Of a stretch of DNA of 64,000 nucleotides, positions 46,855-58,294 are shown piece after piece. The position numbers were made by a program, and so were the translations under genes. Source of the stretch: Tenrec ecaudatus (lineage: Eukaryota > Chordata > Mammalia > Afrosoricida > Tenrecidae); assembly GCF_050624435.1 (NCBI RefSeq), contig NC_134546.1, positions 17,817,001 to 17,881,000 of the forward strand. Direction: 5' to 3'. The notes beneath the pieces are model-generated. The model saw only the letters and a program-made list of their open reading frames with translations, did not search any database and was not told the origin of the DNA. The first letter of the stretch is position 1. Every line of letters starts with the position of its first letter.

Positions 46855-46975
46855 CGTTGTGATCTTCACAGTCTCCATCAGGCAGGTGTTACTATCTTTA
46901 CCACCCGGGTGGAGAAACTGGGTCTCAGAGAGGTGGCACAACTTGCCAAGCTAACAGGGCACACACAGTCTGTCA
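46855..46975 (-). repeat. MIR fragment, reverse
   Basis: Contains gtggagaaactgggtctcag and gtggcacaacttgccaagct, the antisense MIR core. Confidence 0.7.
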
Positions 46976-47734
46976 GTCTGACTGCCAGCCTTGGACCAGC
47001 TGCCCCCATTCCACGACAGCGTGTATTCAGGGAGGCCTTGCGGCAGCCTTCCCAGATGCTCAGTGGCATGGTCACCCTTGAACTCTGGATTGAAAGGCCA
47101 ACACGGCCAACACTGGAGTAGCCCCGGGGAGGAGTGCAGGTGGGATTGCATTTCTGGGTTGTGGACACATCCCCTTCTCTTTGGCGTCATGGGGGCAGCG
47201 GGGCCTGCTTGCTCGCAAACTTTCGCGCTTTCAGGTTAGAAAGGGCCGCGTCAAGCAGGTGGGCCACAAAGGGCCCCTCTGTGCGGCTCATTTTAGGATG
47301 GTTTCCACAGGCCCCCGGGCTTCCCGCTAGCTGGCAGCCACATTCCCACTGCCACATAACTCCCTTTGAGGATCATCTCCAGTCTCCATGGTAACTGCGT
47401 GTGGGGGAGCCAGCCTGCTCCAGGCTGCGGCTTTGTATGGAACACAGTGAATTTAAATTGGGTGTTCGGCAGTGAGGGCAACCGCTCTGGATTAGAGAGA
47501 AGCCTGGAGCTTCGCGTTTCATCCCGGTGATTCAGGTCAAGCCACACCGGTCCCTTCTGTTTGTAAGCTGCGGTTTGTCAGGCCCTGTTCGCTTGGCCTC
47601 TTCTCCCATCTCGGAGGCACCTGGGAGCTAGGGAGCCTGTCTGTCAGGCCGGGCTGCCCCGAGCTCTAGAAGGGGTGGCAGGATGGGAAGGACACTGGGG
47701 TCTTGAGTCCGGTTGGCTCTAGGGAGTCTGAGGT

Positions 47735-47850
47735 GCGGCTTCCATTTCCTCTGAGTCTCTGCTTCCTTGGTCACGAAATGAGAAGCGGAACCTCTCTGCT
47801 GCAGACATGCGGAGGCGCGAATGACATGATGTGTGTAAGAGCACGTTCAT
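47735..47850 (+). repeat. MIR-like fragment, forward
   Basis: Contains ctgagtctctgcttccttgg and cacgaaatgagaagcggaac; diverged. Confidence 0.45.
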
Positions 47851-47885
47851 CACAGACTCTGCCGATGTTCCGTTCTTGCTATATC

Positions 47886-48071
47886 CCTCTTGGGGTTTGC
47901 TATCAAGTCGATTCCAACTCAGAGTGGCCCGGCAGAACGTGCCCTGTGGATTTCCAAGGATGTACGTTTTCATGGGAGGAGACAACTTCATCTTTCCCCC
48001 GGCAGGGTCCAACAGCTGCCTCTGGAGCACAAACCAGCGCCTAGCCCTCTGTGCCACCACGGTGCTGGTGG
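47886..48071 (-). repeat. AfroSINE, reverse
   Basis: Starts tttgctatcaagtcgattcc and ends tgtgccaccacggtgctgg. Confidence 0.85.
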
Positions 48072-48219
48072 GGAGGTGATACAATGGTGTCACTCAGTGC
48101 TGGCCGGCCGCTTCTGGATCCCTGGCACAGGCCCGTCGGCCAGGGCTCGGGGGTCACACGCTTTGTTCCAGGCTCTCAAGGAAGATCCCACAGGAAAAGC
48201 CAGACATGGTGTACAACTC

Positions 48220-48312
48220 TGTCCCTCCTTAGTCTTCTGACTTCTGAGTTCCAAAATGGGAGTGAGGCAGGACTGCAAGGCTGTCTATTTTAAGTTCAGC
48301 CTTTGGGAGCCC
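48220..48312. repeat. Local duplicate B (partner at 45587-45683)
   Basis: Starts tgtccctccttagtcttctg and ends cctttgggagccc; the two copies share almost all bases in the same orientation. Confidence 0.9.
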
Positions 48313-48786
48313 CAGAAACAAGGGGTGGGGGAGCCTCAGGCTCCGAGGCTCTCTGCTTAGCAGTGTCACACCGTGCTTCAGTAGTGTTTGCAAGAGTGGG
48401 GGCTTGCAAGTGAATGTCCCCGGACCCCAGTCTGAGCTCAGTACCGGCACACAGGACATGCAAGTGTCTGCTGCGGTAGGCGCGTGGTGGTGGCGGCGAA
48501 GCCTGGCCTAGAGGGGTCTGTGCTGAGAAAAGGCTGGCTCATTCCTGGGCAGGAAGACACCTGGCCCAGGGCGGGTTTGCAGCTTCCAGGAGATTCCCTC
48601 TGGTCTCGCTTCACCCCAAAGTCTGTACAGTGCTGGTGATGCCCGGACCCTCCAGGGGAGAATCCTAGGAGCTCTCTTTCCTTGGGGTCCTCTGAAATGA
48701 GCCTTTCCAGCCTTGACCAGGCAAGTGGTTGTGCTGCCAGGACTGGCCCAGAGCAGCTCTGGAGGAGGCACCACCCCCACCCCCAA

Positions 48787-49044
48787 AAAAGCCATACTCA
48801 CTGCCACCAAGTCAACTCCAACTCAGCGTGACCATGTAGGACAGACAGGGTGGGGTCCTGCCCCTATGTATTCCCAAACTATGACTCTTTATGGGAGTAG
48901 AAGGCCTCCCCTTCCTTTCTCCCCGCAAGGTCAGCAGTTCAAAACCACCAGCCAGCTTTGCGGGGAGAAAGGAAGGGAAGGCCTTCTACTCCCATAAAGA
49001 GTCATAGTTTGGGAACCTATAACCACTCTGCCACCAGTGCTCCT
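48787..49044 (-). repeat. AfroSINE rearranged into a 58-bp-arm inverted repeat
   Basis: The element begins as a reverse AfroSINE (actcactgccaccaagtcaa) and ends as one (taaccactctgccaccagtg). In between, 48871-48928 is matched as reverse complement by 48958-49015 with one mismatch. The 29-bp spacer 48929-48957 (ggtcagcagttcaaaaccac) is in forward SINE orientation. Confidence 0.95.
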
Positions 49045-49119
49045 TTGGAGAGAGCGGGTGCCTCGTTTATTAAGATTGTACCACCACGGGCAGGGGAAGG
49101 GGTCTTACACAGCCTCATT

Positions 49120-49245
49120 CTCACCCGCAGGGGCATTTCTACCTTATAGGGTAGACTTCCAAGGAGTGGCAGAGTTGTATTCTATTCATCCTAGAGGGTC
49201 CCAATGAGACAGAATCAACTCTACAGCAGTGAGTTGTTTGTTTTG
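49120..49245 (+). repeat. AfroSINE 3' part, forward
   Basis: Contains caggggcatttctaccttat and the tail aatcaactctacagcagtga. Confidence 0.65.
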
Positions 49246-50241
49246 TTTTTTTGGGTGGGGGGGCAGGTACCTCTCACCAAGCCTTTTGCCCTGCTGGTGG
49301 GCTGATGTTTGAGGGTGGGAAGTGTGTCCAGTGCATGCCAGGCCTGGTTCTAAGTGCTTGTCCGTGTCTCCACTCACTTGCAAGGCTGAGTCTTTCTGTT
49401 GGGCCCTTGCTCCCGGTGGGCTGAGTGGCCAAGCAGAGGGCTACCAGTCAGCAGCATCCTGCTGGCAGAGGAAGTTACCCAGAGCAAAGAATGCAAAGCA
49501 CCCTGTCTTTTGGGGGTTGGTTGGGTTTTTCTATTGTTGTTGATTTTCTTTTTTTCCTCGTGCTTTGGGAGGCTCTGAATAAGCGAGATCATTTAAATAT
49601 GAAAAGAAGGAAGCGATTCAGCAATTCCCAGCAAAGCTGATCCCATTGGAACAAGTGGTTTTCCTGACTGCGCTAAGGGTGGCTGAGATGTGGCTTTGCT
49701 CTCACTGGTTGCTTGTTTTGTTGTTGTTTCTTTCTGGTTTACAGAGCACGTCCACACAGGCAGCATTTAATTCTTAGTCAGCTGTAGTGGAAGCAATTTC
49801 AGGAAGCAACCCCAGATTTTCTGTTTCCATCACCCCCTCTCCATGTCTCCTGTATAAATGGTGAGGCCAGGGGCATCCAACCTCCTTCAGCTTCACAAGG
49901 GCCAGAGAACTGCTGCCAGCCCTGGTCCAAGGTGACCACCAACCCTTTCGCCAATTCAGACACCAGGCATTCCTTTCGGGCACACTCCGCTGTTCTGCTG
50001 GATTCAGTCCTTTGCTGCAAAGGCCACACCGAACTGGCAGACCATGCTCGCAAGTATGGGCTTTATTTGGGAAGTCACAGGTTACAATTCAGACTCAGAA
50101 ACCGCTCAGGATACAGTTCTTCCATGTGAACAGCCTTTCAGCCATGCAGCAGGCAGGCTTTTTCTGTTCTTCCGCCCCTAAACCCAGCCTTTGCCCTGCT
50201 CAGGCAGGTGTTACAAAGGCTTTGTCAGTAAGTGCCTAGAG

Positions 50242-50775
50242 CAGCATTTCTCAACCTGTGGGTCAAGACCCCTTTGGGGGTTGAATGACCCTTTCACAGG
50301 AGTCGCCCAAGACCATTGGAAAACATATTTCTGATGGTCTTAGGAACCAAGACACCACTCCTCTGGGTCCGCCCACATGCAGATATGCTGATCTGGTGAG
50401 AAAAGCTATCTCAACCTTCACACTGATGTTGGCATTTTACGCATCCTGTCGTAAAATGGAGCAATGTTGTTTACTGTTATATTAAGACTGTTACCCATGT
50501 TACACCATGCTTCAAGACAATATTTCATTTATTTGTCATTAGAAATATTTCACAATATATAATTACATATTGTTTTGTGATTAATCACTATGCTTTAATT
50601 ATGTTCAATTTGCAACAATGAAAATGCATCCTGCACATCAGATATTTACATGACAATTCATAACAGTAGCAAAATTACAGTTATTAAGTAGCAATGAAGA
50701 TAATTTTACGGTTGGGGTCACCACATGAGGAACTGTATGAACGGGTCTCGGCATGAGGAAGGTTGAGAACCACTG
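50242..50775 (+). mobile_element. SPIN-like hAT element, 534 bp
   Basis: Begins CAGCATTTCTCAACCTG and ends GGTTGAGAACCACTG. Flanks gcctagag (50234-50241) and gcctggag (50776-50783) are an 8-bp duplication with one mismatch. Landmarks: agacccctttgggggttgaa, tttctgatggtcttaggaac, tttacatgacaattcataac. It is the longest of the three copies and shares its interior, inverted, with the 6836-7155 copy. No transposase frame remains. Confidence 0.92.
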
Positions 50776-52732
50776 GCCTGGAGGCACCCCATTCAGCCAG
50801 TAATCCTCCAATGAAAGGACTCGCCTCTTAGCTCCATTTGCCAGGAAGCCCACCTGGCGGCCTCTTGCTGCCTCTTGGTTCTGCTGCCACCATTTCTCTG
50901 CTGCTGCAGTTGCTACTGCTCTGCCATCTCTCCTGTCTGTCTGCTGGATCCAGGAGGTTCTCAGCACAGGGACCTCAGGCCCAAAGGACATATTCTCTCC
51001 TGACAGCAGTTTCTGGGTAGTAGTGAATGCCCCCTTTCTGCCTCTGGGGTGGCTCATTGGAAGCCTAGCTGGATGACAAAACTGACCAGACCCCTTGTAA
51101 GGGTTTCCTATGTCTTATTTGCATAATATTTATTCTGCCAACCCTCTGGGGAGGGCACAAGTACCCCATTTTCTTAGCCCTCCCTCATCATTTGGTGGGA
51201 GATACAAAGAACATAGTTTAAGGGCGTAATCCACTGTGCATCCATATATACATCAGCTCTAGCCAGTCCCGTCGCCAAAGGAAGGCTCCACAGTTTAGCC
51301 GGCCCAAGTGTCTTCCGAACAGCCGGGCACCAAGAGTGCAGAGAGGTGCCGTGGCCTGATGGTCTTTGGCTCGGAGTGAGGGACCCGCATACTAACCGTG
51401 AATGTGGCTGTGGACCCTTCTCCGGAGACAGCAAAAACCTGACCGGAACTGCAACAAAGTAGACAACGGCGAGAGAATCAGCTCTCCTAAGAAACCAGGA
51501 AGGGCCAATGCACCCTCGCCCCAAACTGTGAAGCCACCAAATTAGTGATGTCTGCGTGGGCCACGTGAGCTGAAGTTTCTTTACAATTTAAGGAGCAGTT
51601 GGGAAATAAAGGCCATCCCTACGTAACCGCCCACCCCCAAAAAAAACAACCCACGATGGTCTAGGAACTTCTGAAGCATAACGATAAAGGTTGTATCGTT
51701 TTGAAAGGCGTGGGCTGTATTGTAAGGTGTGGGTTGTGTTACAAAGTTGCGGATGAGCTCTAGCGCAAGTGCCTGTTAGGTCCCTCTCCTGGAGAGATCT
51801 ACCTCCGTCCTTGGCTTCTCAAGAGAAAGAATTGACGCCAAAGCCTGGTGTGTGATCCAAGTGAGTTGTATAAAGGTGAGACGCAGTTTCAGCTCCTACA
51901 GTAAATGGAACACAAGCCAGGCAGAGTGCAAAGCACAGTTGCTCGGGACTGTGGCTCGGCTGTGCTGGGCTGCAGCCCCACTTGCAGGACTGTGGCTGCA
52001 CTGTGTGGGAGAGCACCAGAGAAACACCTCTGGCTTCTCAGCTCCTCCCCTCATTGGGAGGTGTGGCCGATGATACTGGTTAACCCCATTGGCTGAGTTA
52101 AATTCACCTGGTCTAGATGGAGCCCCACCCAGGTGTACCGGCTTCCTGTCTCAAAGACCTGAATGTGAGCATGTCCTCCCGCCTTAAGCAGCTTCCGATT
52201 CTCATGGGGGGGGGGGGGAGGTTTGGGCATGTAGAATTACAAGCCTCTAGGTACCGAACACCTGCTCTTTGCCAAATGTGTGCCTGGATATACACCCATA
52301 AAGTGGATCTCCTTCAAGCCTTGGGGGTTTTCAAAGAGCCAAACGGAGGTGACATTGTGGGGCATCAAACAGACCCAGATTGACCCCACTGTGCGTATCC
52401 TCGACGTCAAACACAGAACACTGGGAGGCCTTTTGAAACTGAGAAATCCTGGTTTTTGTCCCCTTCCGCATGTGTGCCAAGGTGCTGTGTCTGAGTGGGG
52501 AAACAAATGGTCCTCATGCCCAGATTAATTTAAGAGCAAATTCCGACATCCAGGGTGAAAACAGATGCCCCCACACAGGGTGGGCAGTGCCAACTGCCTG
52601 GCGGTTTATATGGAAAACAGGGCTTGGGCTGTTGAATGAGCAGGTCCGGTTAGGTACCAGGAGCAAGGTGGCCCTAGTGGATCCAGTGTGGCCCGGTAAC
52701 GTTGGAGGGGTGCACGTCCCAGCCTAAAACCA

Positions 52733-52930
52733 TCCAAACCCCACCATGTAGAGTCAATTCCAACTCAGAACGCTGCTGCAGGAGAGGATAGAGCTGCTCC
52801 CTAGGGCACCCCAGGCTGTAGCCTTTATGGAAACAGACATCCGCTTCTTTCACCTGCAAGCCACTGGAGGGTTCGAACCGCTGGCCTTTCTGTCAACAGC
52901 CACGTGCTTAAGCACTGCACCAGCAGAGTC
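52733..52930 (-). repeat. AfroSINE, reverse
   Basis: Starts aaaccccaccatgtagagtc and ends gcactgcaccagcagagtcc. Confidence 0.8.
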
Positions 52931-53299
52931 CCAGCAAACACCCCATAGGCCTGCCGTTCCGCTCCTTGGCGGTGCACACCTGGAGCACAGGGGCTGCTCC
53001 TCCGGGCAAAGGGGACTTGCAGGAGGATGCTGTGGTACCACTTGGTAGTAGAAAACGTTCTTGTAACTGAATGCAGACGGGAACGGGCAGCTCTGTCCAT
53101 GAACCGCACATCAAGCTGAGCAAACGAAGCCAGCAGCTAAAGGCTGAGAACAGTTTTCAGATAGAACAAAAGCCTCTAAGCATGAAAGGGAGGAGTTTAC
53201 CTCAGCTGAAGCTGGAGACATGGGAAGGGATTGGGAGGGTGTCTTAAAAGGGGGATCTGTCAGTCACACCCACTGCTGTCATCCACCCCGCCCCCCTGG

Positions 53300-53695
53300 A
53301 GAGAGGTGTATGGTTATGTGTCCATCATTGCGATCAGTTCCCCCTTTCTCCCTTCACCTCCCCCACATCCCCCTATCCTTCTGGTATCACTAGTCCCACT
53401 CCTGTTGCTGGATTCTGTATGTTGTGCATGCCCATCCCTTTCTGTACCTGTGTACATGTTCCAGTCTAGTCTGAATTGAGAAAGACGAAAGTACTAACAA
53501 TGTGAAAGCTATCAGAGGGTTGTGAGGGGGGAGGGGAGAGGGGGACAAGAGTTGAAACCAAGGGCTCAACAGAAAGTCAATGTCTAGAAAAGAATGAAGG
53601 CAACCTATGTACAAACATGCCCGATTCAACTGATGTATGGATTGTGATAAGGTTGTACCAGCCCCCAATAAAATGATTAAAAATAAAATTAAAAA
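53300..53695 (+). mobile_element. L1 3' end with inverted 5' segment (twin priming)
   Basis: The right part (53530-53695) is a forward L1 end: acaagagttgaaaccaaggg and accagcccccaataaaatga. The left part (about 53300-53480) reads as the antisense of a more 5' section of the same UTR (cattgcgatcagttccccct; ctttctgtacctgtgtacat). This is the pattern left by twin priming; two independent insertions are the alternative. Confidence 0.7.
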
Positions 53696-53872
53696 GGGAT
53701 CTGAAAAAAAAAGCGAGGGGGTGTTTGAGTTAAACAGGGCCAACCATTTGTTCAATCTGGAGAACGGGTGCGTGAGTGCACGTTGCCTTCTTTGCCGCAC
53801 TTGCACTGTGCGCTTCAAAGTAAAGTACTCTAGCCGCGTACCCAAACCCAACCCAGCCCACCCGGCAAGTCT

Positions 53873-54390
53873 GTTGTGTTAGACTGGGTGCTGTAGAGAA
53901 ACAAATCTACAGAAACGCATGTATAAGAGAGAGTTTTATATAAAGGTTACGTGCACATCAAGAAAACATCCCAACCCAGTGCTGCCCAAGCCCACAAGTC
54001 CAACATTAGCCCATATGTCCAACACCAATCCACAAAGTTCTCCTCCATCTCACAAAACAGACGCAATGATGCCAACTGCAGGAGGAAAGCTGAGTCAGTG
54101 AATGTGTAAGCATCTCAGCACTGGCAGGGGTCTCCACACAGCTGTTCCAGCACCCAGGGCTGCATCAGGGTAGGTCCATGCAGCTTCTCCTTGGGGATGT
54201 CTTGCAGAAAGTGAGCCTTGCCAGCTGAAGCAGGGAACTGGTTAAGGCAGCTGCACCCAGGTCCGACCATCACAAAGCAAGAGACCTGAGAACTTCAAAG
54301 GGCTAGGCTCACGGAGCCATTTATCCCTCTGCCCTTCAATTAACCCCATATGTGTTTATCGGCCAGTTTGGCACAATAAACTAACTACCC
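53873..54390 (-). repeat. Unclassified eutherian interspersed repeat, reverse
   Basis: Starts tgtgttagactgggtgctgt, contains agaaaacatcccaacccagt and cagcactggcaggggtctcc, and ends ttggcacaataaactaacta. Same family as 29153-29650. Confidence 0.55.
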
Positions 54391-54543
54391 CATCTGTTCT
54401 GACTCACTGACGCTGTAGGACAGCGGAGAACTGCCCCCAAAGCTGCACATCTTTGGGAGCAGGCGGCCTCTCCTTTGTCCTGCTGAGCACCACAGTTACC
54501 GTTAGTAGCCCTGTGCCTAACTCACCGCACCACCAGGCGTCCT
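54388..54543 (-). repeat. AfroSINE, reverse
   Basis: Starts ccatctgttctgactcactg and ends accgcaccaccaggcgtcc. Confidence 0.75.
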
Positions 54544-54570
54544 TTAAACACAGCAGCATGCTTGATTCGA

Positions 54571-54718
54571 TTTTTTAAAGACTCATTTAATTGGGGGCTC
54601 TCAGAGCGCTGATCCCCATTCCCGCGTCCACTGTGTCAAGCACATTTGTACATAGGTTGCCATCATCCTTTTCAAAACATATTCTTTCTACTTGAGCCCT
54701 TGATATCAGCCCCTCAAC
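54571..54718 (-). mobile_element. L1 3' end, reverse, short
   Basis: Contains agactcatttaattgggggc, gtgtcaagcacatttgtaca and ctttctacttgagcccttga. Confidence 0.8.
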
Positions 54719-54859
54719 TGGATTCAATGTTTAAGCTGTGTCAGCTTCCTCTCAAATCTGTTCTAAAGGTGTCTGTTCCGAGCAGCGAGGTCCTCCCGCT
54801 GCATGCCACATAGCAACAACAGTGTAAGAAACGATGTTTTCTGTTGACATGTTGGACAG

Positions 54860-55045
54860 GTTGTTGTGAGGTGCCGCCCAGCCCGTTCCGACTCTCAGCG
54901 CCCCTGTGCACAACAGAGCCACACTCCGCCCGGTCCCGTGCCGTCCTCAGCATTGGTCTCAGGTGGGGCCATTGTGGCCGCCATGGGGCCGATCCATCTT
55001 ATTGAGGGCCTTCCTCTTTCTGTGCTGCCTTTCAGAAAAGTAAGA
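54860..55045 (-). repeat. RTE (BovB-like) 3' fragment, reverse
   Basis: Contains ttgtgaggtgccgcccagcc, tgtgcacaacagagccacac and gatccatcttattgagggcc. Confidence 0.75.
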
Positions 55046-56134
55046 ACAGCAAATGATCAATCCCTTCATCTGAAGATGCTTCTTGCTAGCGTGTGCCCCG
55101 CGGTGGGTGGGGCTGCACCTGTTTCAGCACATCTGGAAGCATCTCGTGTGCTTGTGTTGAGTTCGGCTTTTTCTTACCCAGGAGAGCATCACCCCGCTGC
55201 CATGCCATGACTGAGATAGACTTTGCGAAGGTCGTTTTGAATGACCTTCATGAGAGAGCTTTCTAACCAACACTGTTCTGGGGTCCCTCCAGCTCTGCCC
55301 ACTCCACACTCACATGGTCATGTATTCTTAAACATTCTTCTCCTCCAAGGCCTGGGCATGGGATCGGGTTGAGTCCTGCTGTTGATTTTGACAAGGCTGT
55401 TTCTGCGAGGAATGGATGAAAAGAGGCCTGTCATGTCTGTCATATCACACTCATGGGCAGACTGAGCTTGTCAATATCTACCCAGTAGGGAGGAAATAGA
55501 CATGTTTAAGAAGCCAGCTCTCTGGATCTTGCCTGGGAGGAAACCCGGGCTCAGATTCGCCAGTGTCTGGTGTGGACGCCGTGCCTGCAGCCGGGGAAGT
55601 ATTTGCTGACCCCATTACATTCTGGTTTATCTCCAAGATGCATGTGCCCCTTTTCAGCTCTCTCGAGTGCCATCTGGTCCCCTCGAGGACCCTGAGCAGG
55701 GGGCACACAGGGCGTCCAGGAAGTGGGGGAAAGTCAGGCTCACTACGGGTGCTCTGGCTCCGACTCTACTTTCCCACCCTCTGCCCAGACTCTAAACTTT
55801 AGAGGGCTCTGCTCTGACCACACGCTGCATCCCTGAAAGTCCCAGACCACATGGCCCTGAGCACTTCCAGGACCTAGCCTAGCCTGGCTATGTTCTGAGG
55901 ATGCCAGGCACCAGGTCATGGGCAGCCAAGGGGCAGGCACAGCTCTGACCTGTGGGCCGCAGAATTGAAGCCAGGGTTGGGGGTGAGCTGAGGGCAAGGA
56001 GCCCGGAAATTCTAAATTGCAGCCTGGCCTTTTGGTGCTCGTGAAGGTGCATTTGGCAGAGGAGGGGGTTAGAAGTCTTTTGTTCAGTGGTTTGTTACTT
56101 TTAAGTAATTAGAGACCTGGCACGTAGACCCTCC

Positions 56135-56300
56135 TCTTCTACTCACCTCCATCGAGTCGTGGTCACCCCGCAGCGACCTGACAGGCCAGGAGGGAACTGC
56201 CCTGAGGGTTCCCGAGACTGTGACTCTTCTTCCTAGGAGCGGGCAGCCTCATCTTTCCCCAACAGAGGCTGGTGGCTTCCAACCTTGTGGCGAGCAGCCC
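56135..56300 (-). repeat. AfroSINE, reverse
   Basis: Starts near ctcacctccatcgagtcgtg and ends ttgtggcgagcagccc. Confidence 0.75.
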
Positions 56301-57094
56301 ACTCATCCCCCTTCGCTGCGCCTCTCTTGCCCCGGGACCACAAGGACACGGAATGGCTCTGTCTCTCCTCCTCACACTGTTTGCAGTGCCCCCTTTTCCG
56401 CCCCAGGCTACCCACGTACCAAGGGGGTGCCAAGGGAAGCTGTCTACCACAGAAGAAAACAATTGTGTGTAAATCCCCAGTGTAGCAGACTCCCCCACGC
56501 TCCTATGCACAGGGGGGTGGGGCTTCAAGTCAAAATAGAGTACCACCACCTGCCGTTTGGATGCACCCCCGGGCTGCAGCCTGCAGAGTCAGAAATAGAA
56601 GCCAAGCTTGTAAGGCTACAATCTGCACTGCTTTGCCTCCTTCCAGTCCTCCCGCCCCTCCACCACTGTTCCTGCATGTGTACCACACACCTACCGCCCT
56701 CTGTTGGCTGCCCGGAGACCCGCAGGAAGTCAGACGCCAGTAATAATTGTTGCTGCTGAATTTCCCATGAAGATCCCCACCGGCCCAGCCACGGTCATGG
56801 GGTGGGGTGAAAATCAAGCTCGAAAGATTTTTCATTTTAATGGTTGTTTGGCCACAGAACGGATTTTTCTTTCCAGCCCCCTTCTTCCGCAGCAATATTT
56901 CCGATTGGGGATCGAGGCGTTAGCTGAATAGAGAAGCGTGAGAATCACTTGAGACCAGGTCCTTGTGCTCAGTCCTCTCTTCCACAGAAGTCGCCAGCTA
57001 ACAGCTAGATTTTGCGTAATTAAACACGCACATCCGGACAATGGGTTACCCAGTCCGCTCGGGAGATGATGGTGGCCCTTGACCACCAGCCAAC

Positions 57095-57240
57095 AAGGAA
57101 GGCATCCTCACTGTGTGCCAGCTGGCGTCTGGATCGCAGGTGAAGCCACCTGGGTGAGGTCGTCCACTTGGGAGGCGGCAGAGCTGGGACTCCAACCCAC
57201 AGCTTGGATTCCTAATTGCTGCAAGGATGCAAATAGAAGG
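57095..57240 (-). repeat. MIR-like fragment, reverse
   Basis: Contains ggcggcagagctgggactcc followed by aacccacagcttggattcct. Confidence 0.5.
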
Positions 57241-57439
57241 AATGATTTTGTCCAAATGTGTGCCTCGGAAAAGGGGATCCCTTACAACCTCTCCCGCCTA
57301 TGTGGCCCTCTCAGTCATTCAATGAGAGTGTGTGTGTGGAATCACATATTAGCCTGGAATGCCCTCTGACAGATACCTGCTTGGGAAGGTCATGGGAATC
57401 ACCTGAGCCAATGGTTTGGTTTGGTTTTTACAGGGGGGA

Positions 57440-57680
57440 GCGTTTGTGTTCCTATCTTGCTGCACCCTCTCCAGCGTTGTTGTTTTCTGGAGGGTTTGTA
57501 ATTGGTTGTCATTGGGGGCATTTGCAGATGGTAGCTGGTCATGGTTTGGATTTGCACCTCCTGGATGAGCATTTTTTCATGAATATCTTTTTTTTGGTGA
57601 ACTCTCTGTTTGTGTCCTTCGTTCATGTTCTGATTGGATGATTGTTTTTGTGTTTTCTTGGTGAGGTCTTGCAGGGGTCC
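57440..57680 (-). repeat. Old L1 fragment, reverse
   Basis: Contains gctgcaccctctccagcgtt, tttggatttgcacctcctgg and gatgagcattttttcatgaa, antisense L1 text. Confidence 0.65.
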
Positions 57681-57778
57681 GCAGAGTTTAGAGATGTGTC
57701 CTTGCTCAACCTGGTGCCATCCCTGAAGATCCCCCCGCCACCCCCCATATCGCCCGCCTGCGGGCTTTTGCTTTACTG

Positions 57779-57950
57779 AGAGGGGGAAGCTTTTAATACA
57801 GATTTTGTAATTAATCCTGGGAGCATACCTTGCAATTACAAATGAGGCTTTTAAACAATTCTTCTTCTTTTTAAGTAGCTCTGGCGTGGGAACTGTAAAT
57901 GAAGTAATATTTTCATTGATGGATCTCACATGGATAGAGACCTTGCTGAA
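57779..57950. promoter_or_regulatory. AT-rich repeat-free block, candidate enhancer
   Basis: About 170 bases without repeat resemblance, holding clustered homeodomain-type cores (tgtaattaatcc at about 57806; gcaattac at about 57833) within 700-900 bp of the next exon. Function is only inferred from composition and motif density. Confidence 0.2.
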
Positions 57951-58112
57951 TCTCACTCACAGAGCTGAATGGGACTTGGAGATGGTGTGCTGGGGGTGGG
58001 GTGGGGACAACAGGTTCGAATAGGACTGTTTCATGAAAAGTGAGAGAATCAAACATTTTATCCAAAATAACTTTTTTGTATATTATGATCTAAATGGGCA
58101 AGCCACACCAAA

Positions 58113-58294
58113 ACTAAACCCACTGACATTGAGTCAATTCCGACTCATAGCGACCCTACAGGACAAAGTAGAACTGCCCCTGAGGGCTTCTGAGACAGTG
58201 AATCTTTCCCAGAGCAGAAAGCCTCATCTTTCTCTCGTGGAGCAGCTGGTGGTTTCAAACTGCCGACCCCATGGTCACCTTGCTGCAGAGCTCC
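58113..58294 (-). repeat. AfroSINE, reverse
   Basis: Starts ctaaacccactgacattgag, contains tgccgaccccatgg and ends ttgctgcagagctcc. Confidence 0.9.

Noticed and set aside
56220-56759. 179-residue forward open frame
   Set aside because: It begins inside an AfroSINE and shows biased, low-complexity composition without a recognisable domain.
57399-57956. 185-residue reverse open frame
   Set aside because: It spans an old L1 fragment and AT-rich intron without coding features.
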